Assembly: GCA_947561395.2 (NCBI GenBank)
Contig: OX387182.1
Span: 53,901,283-53,965,282 of the forward strand
Reading direction: 5' to 3'
DNA: 64,000 nt
Source: Buxus sempervirens
Taxonomy: Eukaryota; Streptophyta; Magnoliopsida; Buxales; Buxaceae
Made by a program: the position numbers and the translations under genes. Positions 9,320-21,500 of the stretch are shown here, piece after piece; the first letter of the stretch is position 1, and the number at the start of each line of letters is the position of its first letter. The notes under the pieces were generated by a model. That model saw only the letters and a program-made list of their open reading frames with translations. It was not told the DNA's origin and ran no database searches.

Positions 9320-12300
9320 TCAGTTTTGAGAGCATACTCCTAGGGATTTCCTAAGAGTTTCAAATCTGTTTTGATCTAAAGGTTTGGTAAAAATGTCAGC
9401 CAACTGTTTTTCAGTAGATATGTATTCAATCACAATAGTTTTGTCTTCAATCAACTCTCTTATAAAGTGATGCCTGATATCTATATGTTTGGTCCTTGAG
9501 TGTTGAACAGGATTCTTAGAGATATTTATGGCACTTTGATTATCACAGAAGAGAATCATTTGATCTTGATCTACCCCATAATCTGATAACATTTGTTTCA
9601 TCCAGATAAGTTGAGTACAACTGCTTCCTGCAACAATATACTCAGCTTCAGCAGTACTCAGAGAAACACAGTTTTGTTTCTTGCTTAACCAGACAATGAG
9701 ATTATTTCCCATGTAAAAGCAACCACCAGAGGTGCTTTTTCTGTCATCCATACATCCAGCCCAATCAGCATCAGTGTATCCAGTTAGATGTGGGTTAGTC
9801 TCTTTGGAAAACCAGATTCCCAGATCAATAGTCCCATTAACATATTTTATAATCCTTTTTACAGCATTCAGATGGGATTCTTTAGGATTAGCCTGATATC
9901 TAGCACACACTCCAACACTAAAGCTTATATCAGGTCTACTTGCTATTAAGTACAGTAAACTCCCAATCATTCCCCTGTACAGGGTAGGGTCTACAACCTT
10001 TCCAGATTCATCTTTTCCAAGTTTTAAACTAGTACTCATAGGAGTCCTAGCATGTTTAGCATGAGTTAAGCTGAATCTCTTAACAAGATTTCTTGAATAT
10101 TTTGCTTGAGAGAAAAAAATTCCTTGTTGAGATTGATAAATCTGAAGACCTAAGAAAAAGTTCAGTTCACCCATCATACTCATTTCAAATTCACTTTTCA
10201 TTAAATCAGCAAATGAGTGAGCATGATTTTCAGAAGTGGATCCAAACACTATGTCATCAACATAGATTTGAGCAATCAAAATATGTTTGGACTCTCTTTG
10301 AATAAAGAGAGTTTTATCTACATTTCCTCTCATAAAACCAGATTCAAGTAAAAAGAAGGTAAGTCTCTCATACCAAGCTCTAGGAGCTTGTTTGAGTCCA
10401 TACAAGGCTTTGTTCAGTTTATAGACATATTTAGGATGATTTGTGTCCTCAAATCCTTTAGGTTGCTCTACATAGACCTCTTCATTCAGATATCCATTCA
10501 AAAAAGCACTCTTAACATCCATTTGAAACAGTTTAAATTTCAAGTAACATGCAATAGACAACAGTAATCTGATTGATTCTAACCTAGCTACAGGAGCAAA
10601 GGTTTCATCAAAATCTATTCCTTCTACTTGAGTATACCCCTGAGCAACAAGCCGAGCCTTATTTCTGGTTACTATCCCATTCTCATCAGATTTGTTTTTA
10701 AAAATCCACTTGGTTCCTATCACATTCAGATCAGAGGGTCTTTCAACCAATTCCCAAACATTATTTCTAGTAAATTGATTCAGTTCTTCATGCATAGCAT
10801 TCAACCAAGAATCATCTACCAATGCTTCTTTATAAGATTTTGGCTCAAATTGAGAGAGATAAGAAGAAAATCTTACCTCATTATGTACCTGATGTCTTGT
10901 TCTGACACCATCTGAAATATTTCCAACAATTTGCTCAGTAGGATGATCTTTGAGAGTTTTTGTCAGAGGAACCACTTCAGTGCTTGAGGAAGCATCTCTG
11001 ATTTCATCCTCTTCATCTACAACCTGCAAAACTTCACTGTCAATACTTTCATCATCAATTAGCACATTTATAGATTCCATTACAACAGATTTTTTCAAAT
11101 TAAAAACTCTGTAAGCTCTACTAGAAGAAGAATATCCTAGAAAAATTCCTTCATCACTTCTAGAATCAAATTTTCCTAGATTTTCTCTGTCCCTTAAGAT
11201 ATAGCATTTACTTCCAAATACTCTGAAATATTTCAAATTTGGCTGTTTTCCTTTTCAAAGTTCATAGGAAGTTTGTTTCTATCCAGATCTGATATAAACT
11301 CTGTTACTAATGTAACAGGCAGTGTTTATAGCTTCAGCCCAGAATTTTGTTGAAATTTTCTTGGCTATCATCATGGTTCTAGCCATTTCTTGTAAAACTC
11401 TGTTCTTCCTCTCCACAACTCCATTTTGTTGTGGGGTCTTAGGAGCAGAAAATTCATGTTTGATTCCATGTTCTTCACAGAAATTGGAAAACATTTGATT
11501 CTCAAATTCTGTCCCATGGTCAGATCTGATTCTTACAATCTTTCCTATTTGCAAGTTCTTTTCAACTTGAATTTGGCAGCACAGATGTTTAAAACAGTTG
11601 AAACATTCAGATTTTTCTCTTAGAAAGTCTACCCAGGTATATCTGCTGTAGTCATCTACTGCAACAAATATATATTTCTTTCCTCCCAGACTTTCAGTCT
11701 TTGTAGGTCCCATTAAATCCATATGAATCAGTTCTAATGGTCTTGATGTTCCTACAGTGTTGGTTTTCTTGTGTGTGGCTTTGATTTGTTTTCCTTGGTT
11801 GCAAGGACCACACATTCCTTTCTTTTTGTTTTTCCCAAACTTGGGAATTCCTCTCACCAACTCAGACTTAGAGATTTTTGACAAATCTCTATAGTTAATG
11901 TGGCCAAGTCTCCTATGCCACAAATCAATTTCATTGCCTATGGAGGATTTTAAAGAACACTCATTGTTTCCAATAATCCCATAGCAATTATCACTTGTTC
12001 TTTCACCTACAAGAACAGTTCTACCAGATTTATCCAATATTTTGCATTCTTTTCTGGTAAAATTAACAAATAATCTGGAATCACACAATTGGCTAATACT
12101 GATAAGATTTGCTTTCAAACCAGATACAAATAGAACATTCTTTAAGCAGACTCCATTTGGACCTGTAACAGTTCCCTTACCTTTAACTTGGGAAGTGCTT
12201 CCATCACCAAATGTAACACTTCCACCAAAATATTCTTCAAAGGTACTGAACATAGCCTTATGACCACACATGTGTCTTGAACACCCACTGTCCAAGTACC

Positions 12301-14320
12301 ACATGTTGACATCATGAGCTTTTAAAGCTACATGAACCACATTAGCAACTAATGAATCTTTTCTTACCCAAATCTGTTTCTCAGAAGTCTTCTGAACAGT
12401 ACCTTCATCAACTACTTGAGTTTTTGAAGGAAGCTTCTTAGATAAATTTGAGACTTCCTGATTTAATGTTTCAGTCAATTTTAACAGAGAGTCAAATCTG
12501 TTGTATAAGTCCAGGGACTGACTTTGATTTACCTTTCTTTTATTTTCAAAATATCCATCAGGAAAACCATACAGTGCATAACACTTTGGTCTTATATGAC
12601 CTTTTTTATTGCAGTGATGGCATACAGGTATAAACCTATTTTCAGAAAAATCAACATTTCTAGACTTGCTAGAATGTCTAAACTGTACAGATTTAGATTT
12701 CTCAGAAGTTGAAGATTTACCTGTTGATCTTACTTCTCCAGCAGAGATTTTCTGTGAAGATTCCTTGGTTTGATTACTTACACTCATTCTTTTTCCAGCA
12801 GAATTTGAGCTTTCAGGAACTTCCTTTGAAGTTGATTCCTCATCAATTTGAAGATTTCCTGCAGAAGAATTTGAAGCATTAGATTTACTTGAATTTGAAA
12901 CTTTCTCAAGTTCAATCACTTTACCTTGTAGTTCAGAAATCTGAGCTTCCTTTTCTTTTATTTTTTCAGTTTTTTCAGTTAGAGAAGTTACCAGAGAATT
13001 GTCTTTAGCATGTTTTTCAAGTAACTTCTGGTTTATTGAATCTATTTCTGCAAGAGCTTTCTTTTTCTCTGTTTCTGATTCCTTCAATTTTTTACTCAGT
13101 TTCTTGATTTTTTTCTGAGCTCTATTGAATTCCTTATAGAGCTGATTGTATGCTTCTTGTAGTTCTTCTTCATCATCTGATAAATTCTTTTTGTTATCTC
13201 CTGCAATTCCAGAGATTGAACTACCAGAGGAGGATGAGTAAAAAGAATTGAAAGCAGTAAAATTAGCAGATATATCCTCATCAGATTGTGAAGAATTATC
13301 AGTGTTACTGTCATCCCAAGTAACCTGATAATTAGTCTTTTTCTTTTTATCTTTTGAGGGACAATCAGAGGCAACATGTCCAAATCCTCTACATTTGTAA
13401 CATTGAACCTCATCATTCTGAGAAGATTTCTTCTCCTTTCTTGGATCAGACATTTTCTTATCAGATCTCCAATTAGATCTCCAATTAGATTTCTTATCAG
13501 ATCTCCAATTAGATCTTTCGATGGATGATGAAGAAGTGGATTGTCTCTTTTTAAACATTTTCTTAAACTTTTTGGCTAAGAGGACAAGTTCATCCATATC
13601 AACATCAGAATTATTTGATTCTTCAGTATTAACAGATTTTACAGATTTAAGAGCTATTCCTTTATTTCTTTTTGGAATATTCAGATCTAGCTCATAAGTC
13701 TGTAAAGATCCTACCAGATCTTCTATTCTCATGTTATCTACATCTTTTGCCTCTTGTATTGCAGTTACTTTAGGTCTGAATCTTTCAGGCAAAGATCTTA
13801 AGATTTTTCTAATAACCTTTGATGTAGATATTTTTTCTCCAAGATTAAAACTAGAATTAACAATATCAGAGAGTTTAGCATAAAACTCATCAAAAGACTC
13901 ATCATCTTTCATATACAAAGTTTCGAAAGATGTAGTAAGTCTCTGAAGTCTGGACAGCTTGACAGCTGAGGTTCCTTCATGAGTGACCTCTAGGATGTCC
14001 CAAGCTTCCTTAGCGACTTCACATGAGGAAATTCTCCTGAATTCCTCAACACTAACAGCACAAAATAAGGCATTCATTGCCTTGTTGTTCCATCCACATT
14101 GATCAGATTCAGTTTTAGTCCACTGATCATGAGGTTTAGGGATCACAACACCTAATTCTGTTGTGATCACAGGTGGATGATAACCATTACAAACCGAGAG
14201 CCAAACACGCTCATCGATTGATTTCAGGTAAGCTCTCATTCTAGCTTTCCAGTAAGAATAATTGTTACCTTCAAATAAAGGAGGTCTAGAGGCAGATCCT
14301 CCTTCTTTTCCAAAATCCAT
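9320..14320 (-). pseudogene. Copia gag-pol polyprotein with two in-frame stops
   Basis: One reading frame runs from the ATG at 14320 to the stop at 9320. It has gag (N-terminal FEGNNYSYWKARM), a zinc knuckle CYKCRGFGHVASDC, a second knuckle CHHCNKKGHIRPKC, aspartic protease with DSG (WYLDSGCSRHMCG), the pre-integrase HxxC region (WHRRLGH), an integrase core with conserved acidic residues (HMDLMGP, SDHGTEF, QQNGVVERKN), reverse transcriptase with YVDD, and RNase H ([17 protein letters not shown]). It ends in the Copia tail DIFTKPLDQ. Translation is interrupted by TAG at 11279-11281 and TGA at 11255-11257, eight codons apart, in the linker between integrase and RT. Upstream and downstream parts are in the same frame (14320 minus 11236 is divisible by 3), so these are point changes and not a frameshift. 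Everything else looks intact, consistent with a young copy. Confidence 0.93.
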
Positions 14321-14364
14321 GCTATAGATCTAGATCACACTATGTATAGCAATTCAAAGTGAAT

Positions 14365-14378
14365 AGGCTCCGATACCA
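14365..14378 (-). other. Primer-binding site of the Copia element
   Basis: Two bases inside the 5' LTR the minus strand reads TGGTATCGGAGCCT, close to the usual plant Copia PBS TGGTATCAGAGC that pairs with initiator tRNA-Met, with one mismatch. The gag ATG follows about 45 bp downstream. Confidence 0.85.
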
Positions 14379-14380
14379 CT

Positions 14381-15414
14381 TGAAAGAGTAGAGAACTACT
14401 CTTAAGGTCCACGATCTATAACAATTCAGAATTGAACACTGCGGAAACAGTACACAAAGAATTATACGAGGAAACCTGGATCCAGATCCAGGAAAAACCT
14501 CGAGTCTATATGAGGCGACTAACCCTTCAAAATCCACTATTGAATGAAAAGACAATTACAAAGGAGTACATACTTAACCTTTACAATTTGACTCACTCAA
14601 CAGCAAACCACAGTTCGAATCCACGAACTGCTACACAGCTTGAATCCACAAGCTGCAGAACACGATCAGTCCAGATCGCAAACAATCACTTCTCAGTGAT
14701 CCACAGTTCGAATCCACGAACTGCAACACAGCTTGAATCCACAAGCTGCAGAACACGATCAATCCAGATCGCAGCAATCCTCTCAGAATCCTCTGAGACG
14801 ATCCAATGCAGTAGGAATCCACCTACGCATCAATCAAGGCCGATCACCAGTCCAGGCGATCACACGATCAGATGAAGTTCCGAATTGAAGAAGAATCCAC
14901 TGTCTTCAATTCCAGGCGATCTATCTCAGATCTCCCCCTCACTCGATCGCCGACTCTCCAAAGAAGATTTGATCGAATCTCAAAAACCTCAAGATTCGAA
15001 AAACAAATAATCCAAAGAAAAAAGTCACAATTGAAAATTACAACTCGTCTATTTAAAGAATAAAACTCAGATCGCGTCGAGCGCTGGTAGCGTCGTGAAG
15101 CGATCGATGTAGACGGCTGGTAGCGAACTCATGTCCCGCTCAGAGTGAGTTGAACCAGTTAAAAGCGCGCTGCTAGCGAGCTGCTAGCGGGAGAGTACGC
15201 GGCAGGTGCACGAACCTTACTTTCAACACACGAATTCCCTTATGCGCTGCCAGCGGGGTGGCAACGGCGTGGTAGCAGTGTGGTGGCACCAACTTCTTCT
15301 TCTTTACTGAATTTACTGAATTTTCATTGTTTAATCTGCACATCTTGAAGCTTCATTAGAAACATAATTTGTCAATCATTTGCCATAACAGGAGTGTGAG
15401 TTTTCACACTTACA
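14381..15414 (-). repeat. 5' LTR of the Copia element
   Basis: 1034 bp, TGAAAGAG...CTTACA in plus-strand text, paired with 5326-6359. It is followed by the AGATT TSD copy. Confidence 0.92.
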
Positions 15415-15419
15415 AGATT
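15415..15419. repeat. Right target-site duplication of the Copia element
   Basis: AGATT directly after ...CACTTACA, equal to 5321-5325. Confidence 0.92.
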
Positions 15420-15778
15420 CTTAACCCATTTGAATCCAAAACCGCAAAAGAAAAGACCCGAATTCAATCTTTTATGCAAAATCAAACTTTTTCCTGTTGA
15501 ATTTTGTTGACTTTTGACCCTAGAAAATGAAATATTTTTTAAAGCAAGATTTCAAGATAATTTTTCCCAGTAATCAGGTTTTTAGCAATGTTATTGCATA
15601 AATGAATTTTTTGAGATTTTAAATCTTGATGAATACCTTGGTATCAACATGTTGAATCCTTTTACCGGACCTGAAAAATCGGAATTTTTCCTTGAACTAG
15701 AAAGTTGACTTTTTTTCACTTGGAATTTGGGTCTGGAACTATTTTTAATGGATTCAAATTGGGGGGGGGTGGTGTTTT

Positions 15779-15860
15779 CTTATTTACATGTAATATCTTA
15801 GGTAAATGGAAATTAAAAAATACGAGGACATTTACTTAAATGATATTACATGTAAATAAG
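15779..15860. repeat. Perfect-arm hairpin within LTR C
   Basis: CTTATTTACATGTAATATC at the left and GATATTACATGTAAATAAG at the right form inverted arms, with further pairing inward (TAAGTAAATG/CATTTACTTA-like). Homologous hairpins are at 18144-18210 and 29728-29809. Confidence 0.8.
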
Positions 15861-15870
15861 TATTGTCTGT

Positions 15871-18657
15871 TGTGAGACATGGATTCGTCATCTCGGATGA
15901 CTTCCAATTATCGTCACGCGGGGATCGATAAAAGTATAGAGTCACCACCATCCAAGTTAAGGTGTGAATGGACACCAAAAGGTTCACAGATGTCAAATAG
16001 AGCCAAAGTAGCTCTAATACAAGGAAAATCCAGAGATTGGGTACGGGGAATTATTTATGAGCGGGGGAAGGTGTTAGGCACCCCCACTCATCCGTCTAAG
16101 ACGGTTACCATATGCTTGCTCATACTATGAATTGTTTTTCTAACAAAATGGGCAAAAGGGTGCTCACAACAAGCACCATGTATGTGATCATTCCACATGA
16201 GAAGTCTAATGAACTTAGACTCTCTTTGTGGATTCATCACTTCTAGAACTTCATGATTGAAGGAAAATCAAAGTAAAATTGAAGAAAATCAAGCCAAGGC
16301 AAATCTGGAGAAATTCGGTCAAAAGAGCTTGAAAGCTTTGATAAACCATAACTCATTCAATTTAAATCCAAATCAAATGAAACCAAAGCCATTTGAAAAC
16401 TGGTATATAGTAGAATATACAGTAGAAAATTCAGCTCGATCCGATTCAAAACTAGAGAGAAATCCACATCTGAAATCTGCTGTTATAACTCAGAAAAAGC
16501 GATAAGTCATTTTCAAAGCTCTATTCGTGGAGTTTGGCTCAATAAAAATCCATGAAAATTGGTATGGAGGAAGTATGTAGTGCCATCTTTCCAAAGAAAA
16601 AGACCTCACACCAATCTCTATCCGGATGTGACTTGTGTGCTCTCTTGAACAGGCCTAAAAGACCACAGATGAGCTCTGGACTATGCCAGCGAGCACTTCT
16701 GAGTCAACTGAGCACCCAAGACACAAAACAGATTGAAATCTGCTGAAACCAGTTGGAAATGAAAATAGACTTCTCAAAGAAAACTCAGAAACTGGAATCA
16801 TAGGAAACGGATTAAAACTGAGCAAATAATGCACCATCAAAGCGGCAAGTTCAGCAATCTGGGCTGAACTGTCTTACAAACTTTGAAGAGATGGTGTCAA
16901 AAATTGGCTACATGAAAGTGAGTGAAAATTTCCAGATATTAAATAGACACATCCATCTATCACATGTCTTTGGAATCACTCAAAAATTCATCCGGAGGAT
17001 GAAGTTATGAGTCTTCCAAGACATGCCACAGATCTGCCCTGTTTTGAAGATTTTTGGATAGAAAAACCAAAATCATTGCATGTGTGCAAGTGAATTCGAC
17101 CAAAACTCTTAAAAATCAACAAAAACCATCTCATGAAGTTCTAAATTTCATTCGGAGGCCTGGGATCTCAGATTTTCCATATTGAACATGGAAAGTCCAA
17201 GATCTAGCCTATTTGATGTAAAAAGTGAAAAGTGTGTGAAGAGGTGTGGAAAATCACATTTCTAAGAGAAGATTGGGATCCATTGCTATTGAGAGCATGG
17301 ATCCCTGCATCCTCTCCATATGCAAATCAAAATCACATCAAGCACAAAATTATCATAAGATCAACATGCCATTCAAAGTAGGTTCTAAGCCTAGAGGGTC
17401 CATTCCAACATCTTTTTCCCCAGGCTCTCTCTTCACGTTTTACGGCTAGAGAGGATTCCCAGGTACTTTGGATGTAGTTTGGGGCTACAAGCAATCACCA
17501 AGGCCTTACACTACAGAAAGGTAGAAGGAGAGATTGCTGGAAAAGTAAAGAGGAAGCTAGAAAGCCAAATGGAGCTTTACCTTTGGTAGCTTGAACAGTT
17601 GAGGCATCAATCCAGCAGAGTTTTCCCTCTTCTTCCAGAGCCTCCAAGCTTCAAATTCTCAGCCATTTGCAAGAGGAGGACCTCTCTATTTATAGGCCAA
17701 GCCAAGGGTAGAAGAGTCCCAAGGGTAGGCCTAAAAGTCCTTCTAGATTATTCCAATTCTCCTCCAAGGCATGAATTGGTGTAATTCAGCAAGTTTCTGA
17801 GGGTGAAATGGGGAGTTTAGGTCCTTGAGAGAGAGGTAATATGCGTAAATAAGGCTCAGAGATCGAGCCATTTCGCAAAGCCTCGAAACAGCCAAAACCG
17901 TATACTCAGTGCGGTTTCTACACAACCGTCCTATATGTGCGGTTTCTATGCAAATTCATCTCAACGGCCAAAGCTTCCGGAAGCCACGTGGCAGCTCACG
18001 CAACAAGCATGAACATCAACCGTGCTGTGTATGCGGTTGCAACCGTACATGCAGTGCGGTTCAGACCAAATTCTCAAAAACCGCACATATACCACGGTCA
18101 GCACACTTTTGGTTGGTTTTGAGCCTTAGCTGCACAGGCCAGGCTTATTTACATGTAATATCGTTTAAGTAAATGTCCTCCATTTACTTAAGATATTACA
18201 TGTAAATAAGCAAATACCCCCCCATTTGAATCCATTAAAAATATTTCCAGACCCAAATTCCAAGTGAATAAAAAGTCAACTTTCCAGTTCCAGGCTAAAT
18301 TTCGGTTTTTCAGGTCCGGTAAAAAGATTCAACATGTTGATACGAAGGTATTTGTCAAGATTAAAAATCTCAAAAAATTCATTTATGCAATAACATTGCT
18401 AAAAACCTAATTACCGGGAAAAATTATCTTCAAATCTTGCTTTAAAAAATATTTCATTTTCTGGGGTCAAAAGTCAACAAAATTCAACCCGAAAAAGTTT
18501 GACTTTGCATAAAAGATTGAATTCGGGCCTTTTCCTTTGCGGCTTTGGATTCAAACGGTTTAAGGATCTCAAACCCAATGCTAAGAATTGAAAATTCAAT
18601 AAAATATTTCTCTCCTTCAAGATTTATTAAAAATCGTGCAATTTTTGGGTGTCTACA
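15871..18657 (-). repeat. 3' LTR of element B (2787 bp)
   Basis: Starts TGTGAGACATGG and ends GGGTGTCTACA in plus-strand text. Relative to the right copy it lacks about 64 bp between two CTCAAC words near 17962 and 15 bp in the hairpin loop (18144-18210), which accounts for its shorter length. Small ORFs within it are fortuitous. Confidence 0.9.
18144..18210. repeat. Hairpin in the 3' LTR of element B (short loop)
   Basis: Same inverted arms as 15779-15860, with the loop shortened by 15 bp (TCCTCCATTT instead of TCCTCGTATTTTTT...). Confidence 0.8.
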
Positions 18658-18672
18658 ACTGCCCCTCTTTGC
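18658..18672 (-). other. Polypurine tract of element B
   Basis: Minus strand AGCAAAGAGGGGCAGT abuts the LTR start TGTAGACACCC. It is equivalent to 1091-1105 in element A. Confidence 0.82.
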
Positions 18673-21500
18673 TGGAGTTGTAACACAATGAATAGCAAAG
18701 AATAGACACAACTGAAAATTGCACGTTTGAAAGACATCTCATCAGTTGAACTTGCTTTGGTCAAACAAATGAGTGATAAAAAACATGATTTTGAAGATAG
18801 CCAATGAAACCCCTGCTAGAAGTCTGATGGGGTGGCGTCTCTTCCTTATCTCAGATTTCTTGGAGCTCTCGTGGCTATGAAAAGAAATCTGAGACAAGCA
18901 AATTTTAAAAAAAAGGTGGATTTAAAATTGACCTCTGCAAACTCAATTGCTGTTGATGTTTTTCACTTTACAGCTGAACAAAAGGAAGGAAATATTCCAT
19001 TGAATTTTCTATGATTTGATTTTTATTGATTCACCTGGGTGCCATGTGCTGCCCAAACCTGTGCTTGAATATTCTGCAATTTGCTTTTGCTTTTCCATCT
19101 TTTTGCTCTCTCAATAATGGTGTATGTGCCCTTGCTGCCCATACCCTGCCTTGATGCCTTTTAACTGCCCAAGTGTATGCTCTTTTCTTGATTGCTGGAT
19201 TTGAGAATCATGATCTGTTGATCTAACCTCATACCCTTACTACCCATGTTCTCTCTTTCATGCCTTCTTACTACCAAACTGAATGCCATCTTCATGATTG
19301 AAAGATAAGGGCTCTTGTTTGGAGGCATTGCCCAATCTTTAGGATGATACGATTCCTTTCATTGAGGATTCAGAAGCACAGGAAATTGAGCATGCCTCAG
19401 CCTTGATGCTTTGGAAATGCACTTACCTCACAGCAGAGATGAATTTTTTTTTCTTTTTTTTTTTGTCTTTATAAAAAGAAATCATTATAAAAGAATGCAA
19501 AAGTGCATATATGTAAGGAAAATAGGTTTTATACTAGTGGCCTCAGAATTCTCTAATGCTTGCAAAACCAATGTTTTATGAAAAGACATAGATGCTCATC
19601 ATAGGCCAAAATATAATTTTTGCCTTTTTTTTGTTTTTTCTTTTGTTTTTGAAAAAATGATCCAATCACTTATTAGCATATAGTCCAAAAGAATTAAAAT
19701 CAAGTTGAATAATGAGAAGATTATTTCAGAAAATGAAGAAAGACCAAAATAAGCCTTCGGAACCTTTAGAATCATTCCCATGACCTTCAGCTTGTCAATT
19801 GATGCTCCAGATATGACAGCTCTTTCAATCTGACCATTTTGCCCCGGTTTGAAAAGACCTCCAACTTGAAAAAGTTGTTTCTTGCATCCATGATATGAAA
19901 ACTCCCTCATATTTCATGATAATCAGGGACTTCTCTTCTCATATGACACCATTGGTTTTCTCCTTGTAGATGGTTGATTATTTACCATGTAGTGCCCTTC
20001 CAGGTTTTCACTACATTTTCTCCATTTTTTTTTCTTTTTAATCCTTCATTACCAGAAGCTGATGTAGTCATATTTGCCTTAATTCAAAATTTCTTAATCA
20101 AAGAGGACTTATGAATGGGACGAAATGTAGGCTTGGTTTTTGTTTAAGAAGAAAAGGGATAAAAAGACTCAAATATCATATGAACAAACGGGTTAACTGA
20201 GATTGTAATTCTTAAGGTATTTCTTTCCTTGGAATACAAAAATTGCCTCCAGTATTGAAGTTCTTCTTCCTTTAGAACTTTCACCTCGGTATTGAACTTC
20301 ATTCTTTCTCTTTGCAATTTTTTATTGCCCCTTTCGGAAGACATTCTCCAAATATCCCATGGCATTTGATGATTTTTTTGTTCATCTTTCTTCTTCTTCT
20401 TTTTTCTTTTTCTTTTCTTTGCCCCCCTTTCTGAAAACATCTTCAAAATCCATTTTGAAATGCAATAATGCCCCTCCCTTTTTCTTCAAATTGTCCCTTC
20501 GTTCTTCTTTTTTTATGCCTCAAGAAATCTGCCCCAGTGTGGGGTTACAATTCCCAGTTTAGGTTATTTGGAAAAATTTATCAAGCTCAAAGGGTCTAAC
20601 TAGGGATTTCAAAAATGTTGGGGATAAAGAAAGAAAGGCCTCTTATCATTTTAAGAAAAATCTGAATTTTCAGACTTGGTAGAGTTGCACTACATGACTG
20701 GCTCAGGATTTTTTTTCTTTTTCTCTTTTCTTTTTTTTTTTCTTTTTTGTTCTTTTTTTTTTCAAGACAAAATCTCAACCATAAAACATCCTTCTCACCA
20801 GATTAGCCTCTTGAATCAAGCTTCATTTCATTAGACTTTGTAGCTGAATCGCACTTCATATCTCAACCAAGGAACTAAATCTTTCCATATTTTCCAATGC
20901 AGAGTGCAAAGTTGGATTCATCTTCAGAGTTAAAAATTTCTTCCTTTAGTTTCTTCTTCATTTGTTTTTTCTTGACGAGCAAATGATTCAGTCCTCTCTG
21001 AATCCATATGAAATAAATTTCCGCACTTGCTGCTTTCAAGTGAAAACTACGGGTCATCTTTGATTCCAAAGTCCATAAAATTGGTCATTTCAAAATTTTT
21101 GCAAAATATTCTAAAAAAATCTCATGACACTTAAAAAGATTTGAATTTTCATTTAGAGTGTCGTTTTCTTCGATTTTGGTCTCGAAATTGAGCCCAATGT
21201 CGAAGTTATATTCAACTTCATGAAATTTAATGGGAGATATGACTCATAAGTAAAAAGGACCCTGTTGAAAACTTTTTTTTTTTTTTTTTTTTACTTCTAA
21301 AAAATTGTTTAAGGGAAAAATCTTTTTTTTTCTTTTCCAAGAGCCTTTATTGAAACCACTTCCTGAGAACAAGGCTCCCTAGGATCCTCAGGAAATGTGC
21401 ATTCTTTTTATGGAGGTTTCTTTTCAGAGAACGTGGGAATTCGAAAATTGCCCCTGTTCTCAAAGGCAAAAGTTGATTTTTCTCCATTTTTGCAAAAATT
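18673..21500 (-). other. Non-coding 3' region of element B
   Basis: About 2.8 kb between the gag extension and the PPT where pol would be expected. I see no RT, integrase or RNase H motifs in any frame. There are long T-rich runs (19446-19465, 20395-20425, 20705-20765, 21270-21292). The part next to the LTR is homologous to 1-1105. Confidence 0.7.

Larger units (their letters stand above)
5326..15414 (-). mobile_element. Complete Copia/Sirevirus-type LTR retrotransposon, 10,089 bp
   Basis: Both LTRs are 1034 bp and the element is flanked by a perfect 5-bp TSD (AGATT). The minus-strand order is 5' LTR (14381-15414), a tRNA-Met-type primer site, gag-PR-IN-RT-RNaseH (14320-9320), a non-coding spacer, an env-position ORF (8140-6821), repeated polypurine tracts, and the 3' LTR (5326-6359). 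The large size, extra 3' ORF, multiplied PPT and two gag zinc knuckles fit the Sirevirus (SIRE/Maximus) lineage. I can see only about five substitutions between the LTRs, so insertion was recent. Two in-frame stops in pol mean this copy is probably not autonomous. Confidence 0.93.
15415..15870 (+). repeat. Solo LTR C, piece 2
   Basis: This continues LTR C after the Copia insertion. Its text matches the reverse complement of LTR B at about 18144-18570 (CATTTGAATCCAAA, GACTTTTGACCC, the hairpin). It ends at the target of element B: ...TATTGTCTGT here continues as GCAAACAAGG at 30263, in parallel with CCTGTGCAGC in LTR B. Confidence 0.82.

Noticed and set aside
15879..18122. Small ORFs in LTR B, duplicated at 27401-29756
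   Set aside because: They lie in LTRs, have no domain similarity, and are duplicated only because the LTR is.
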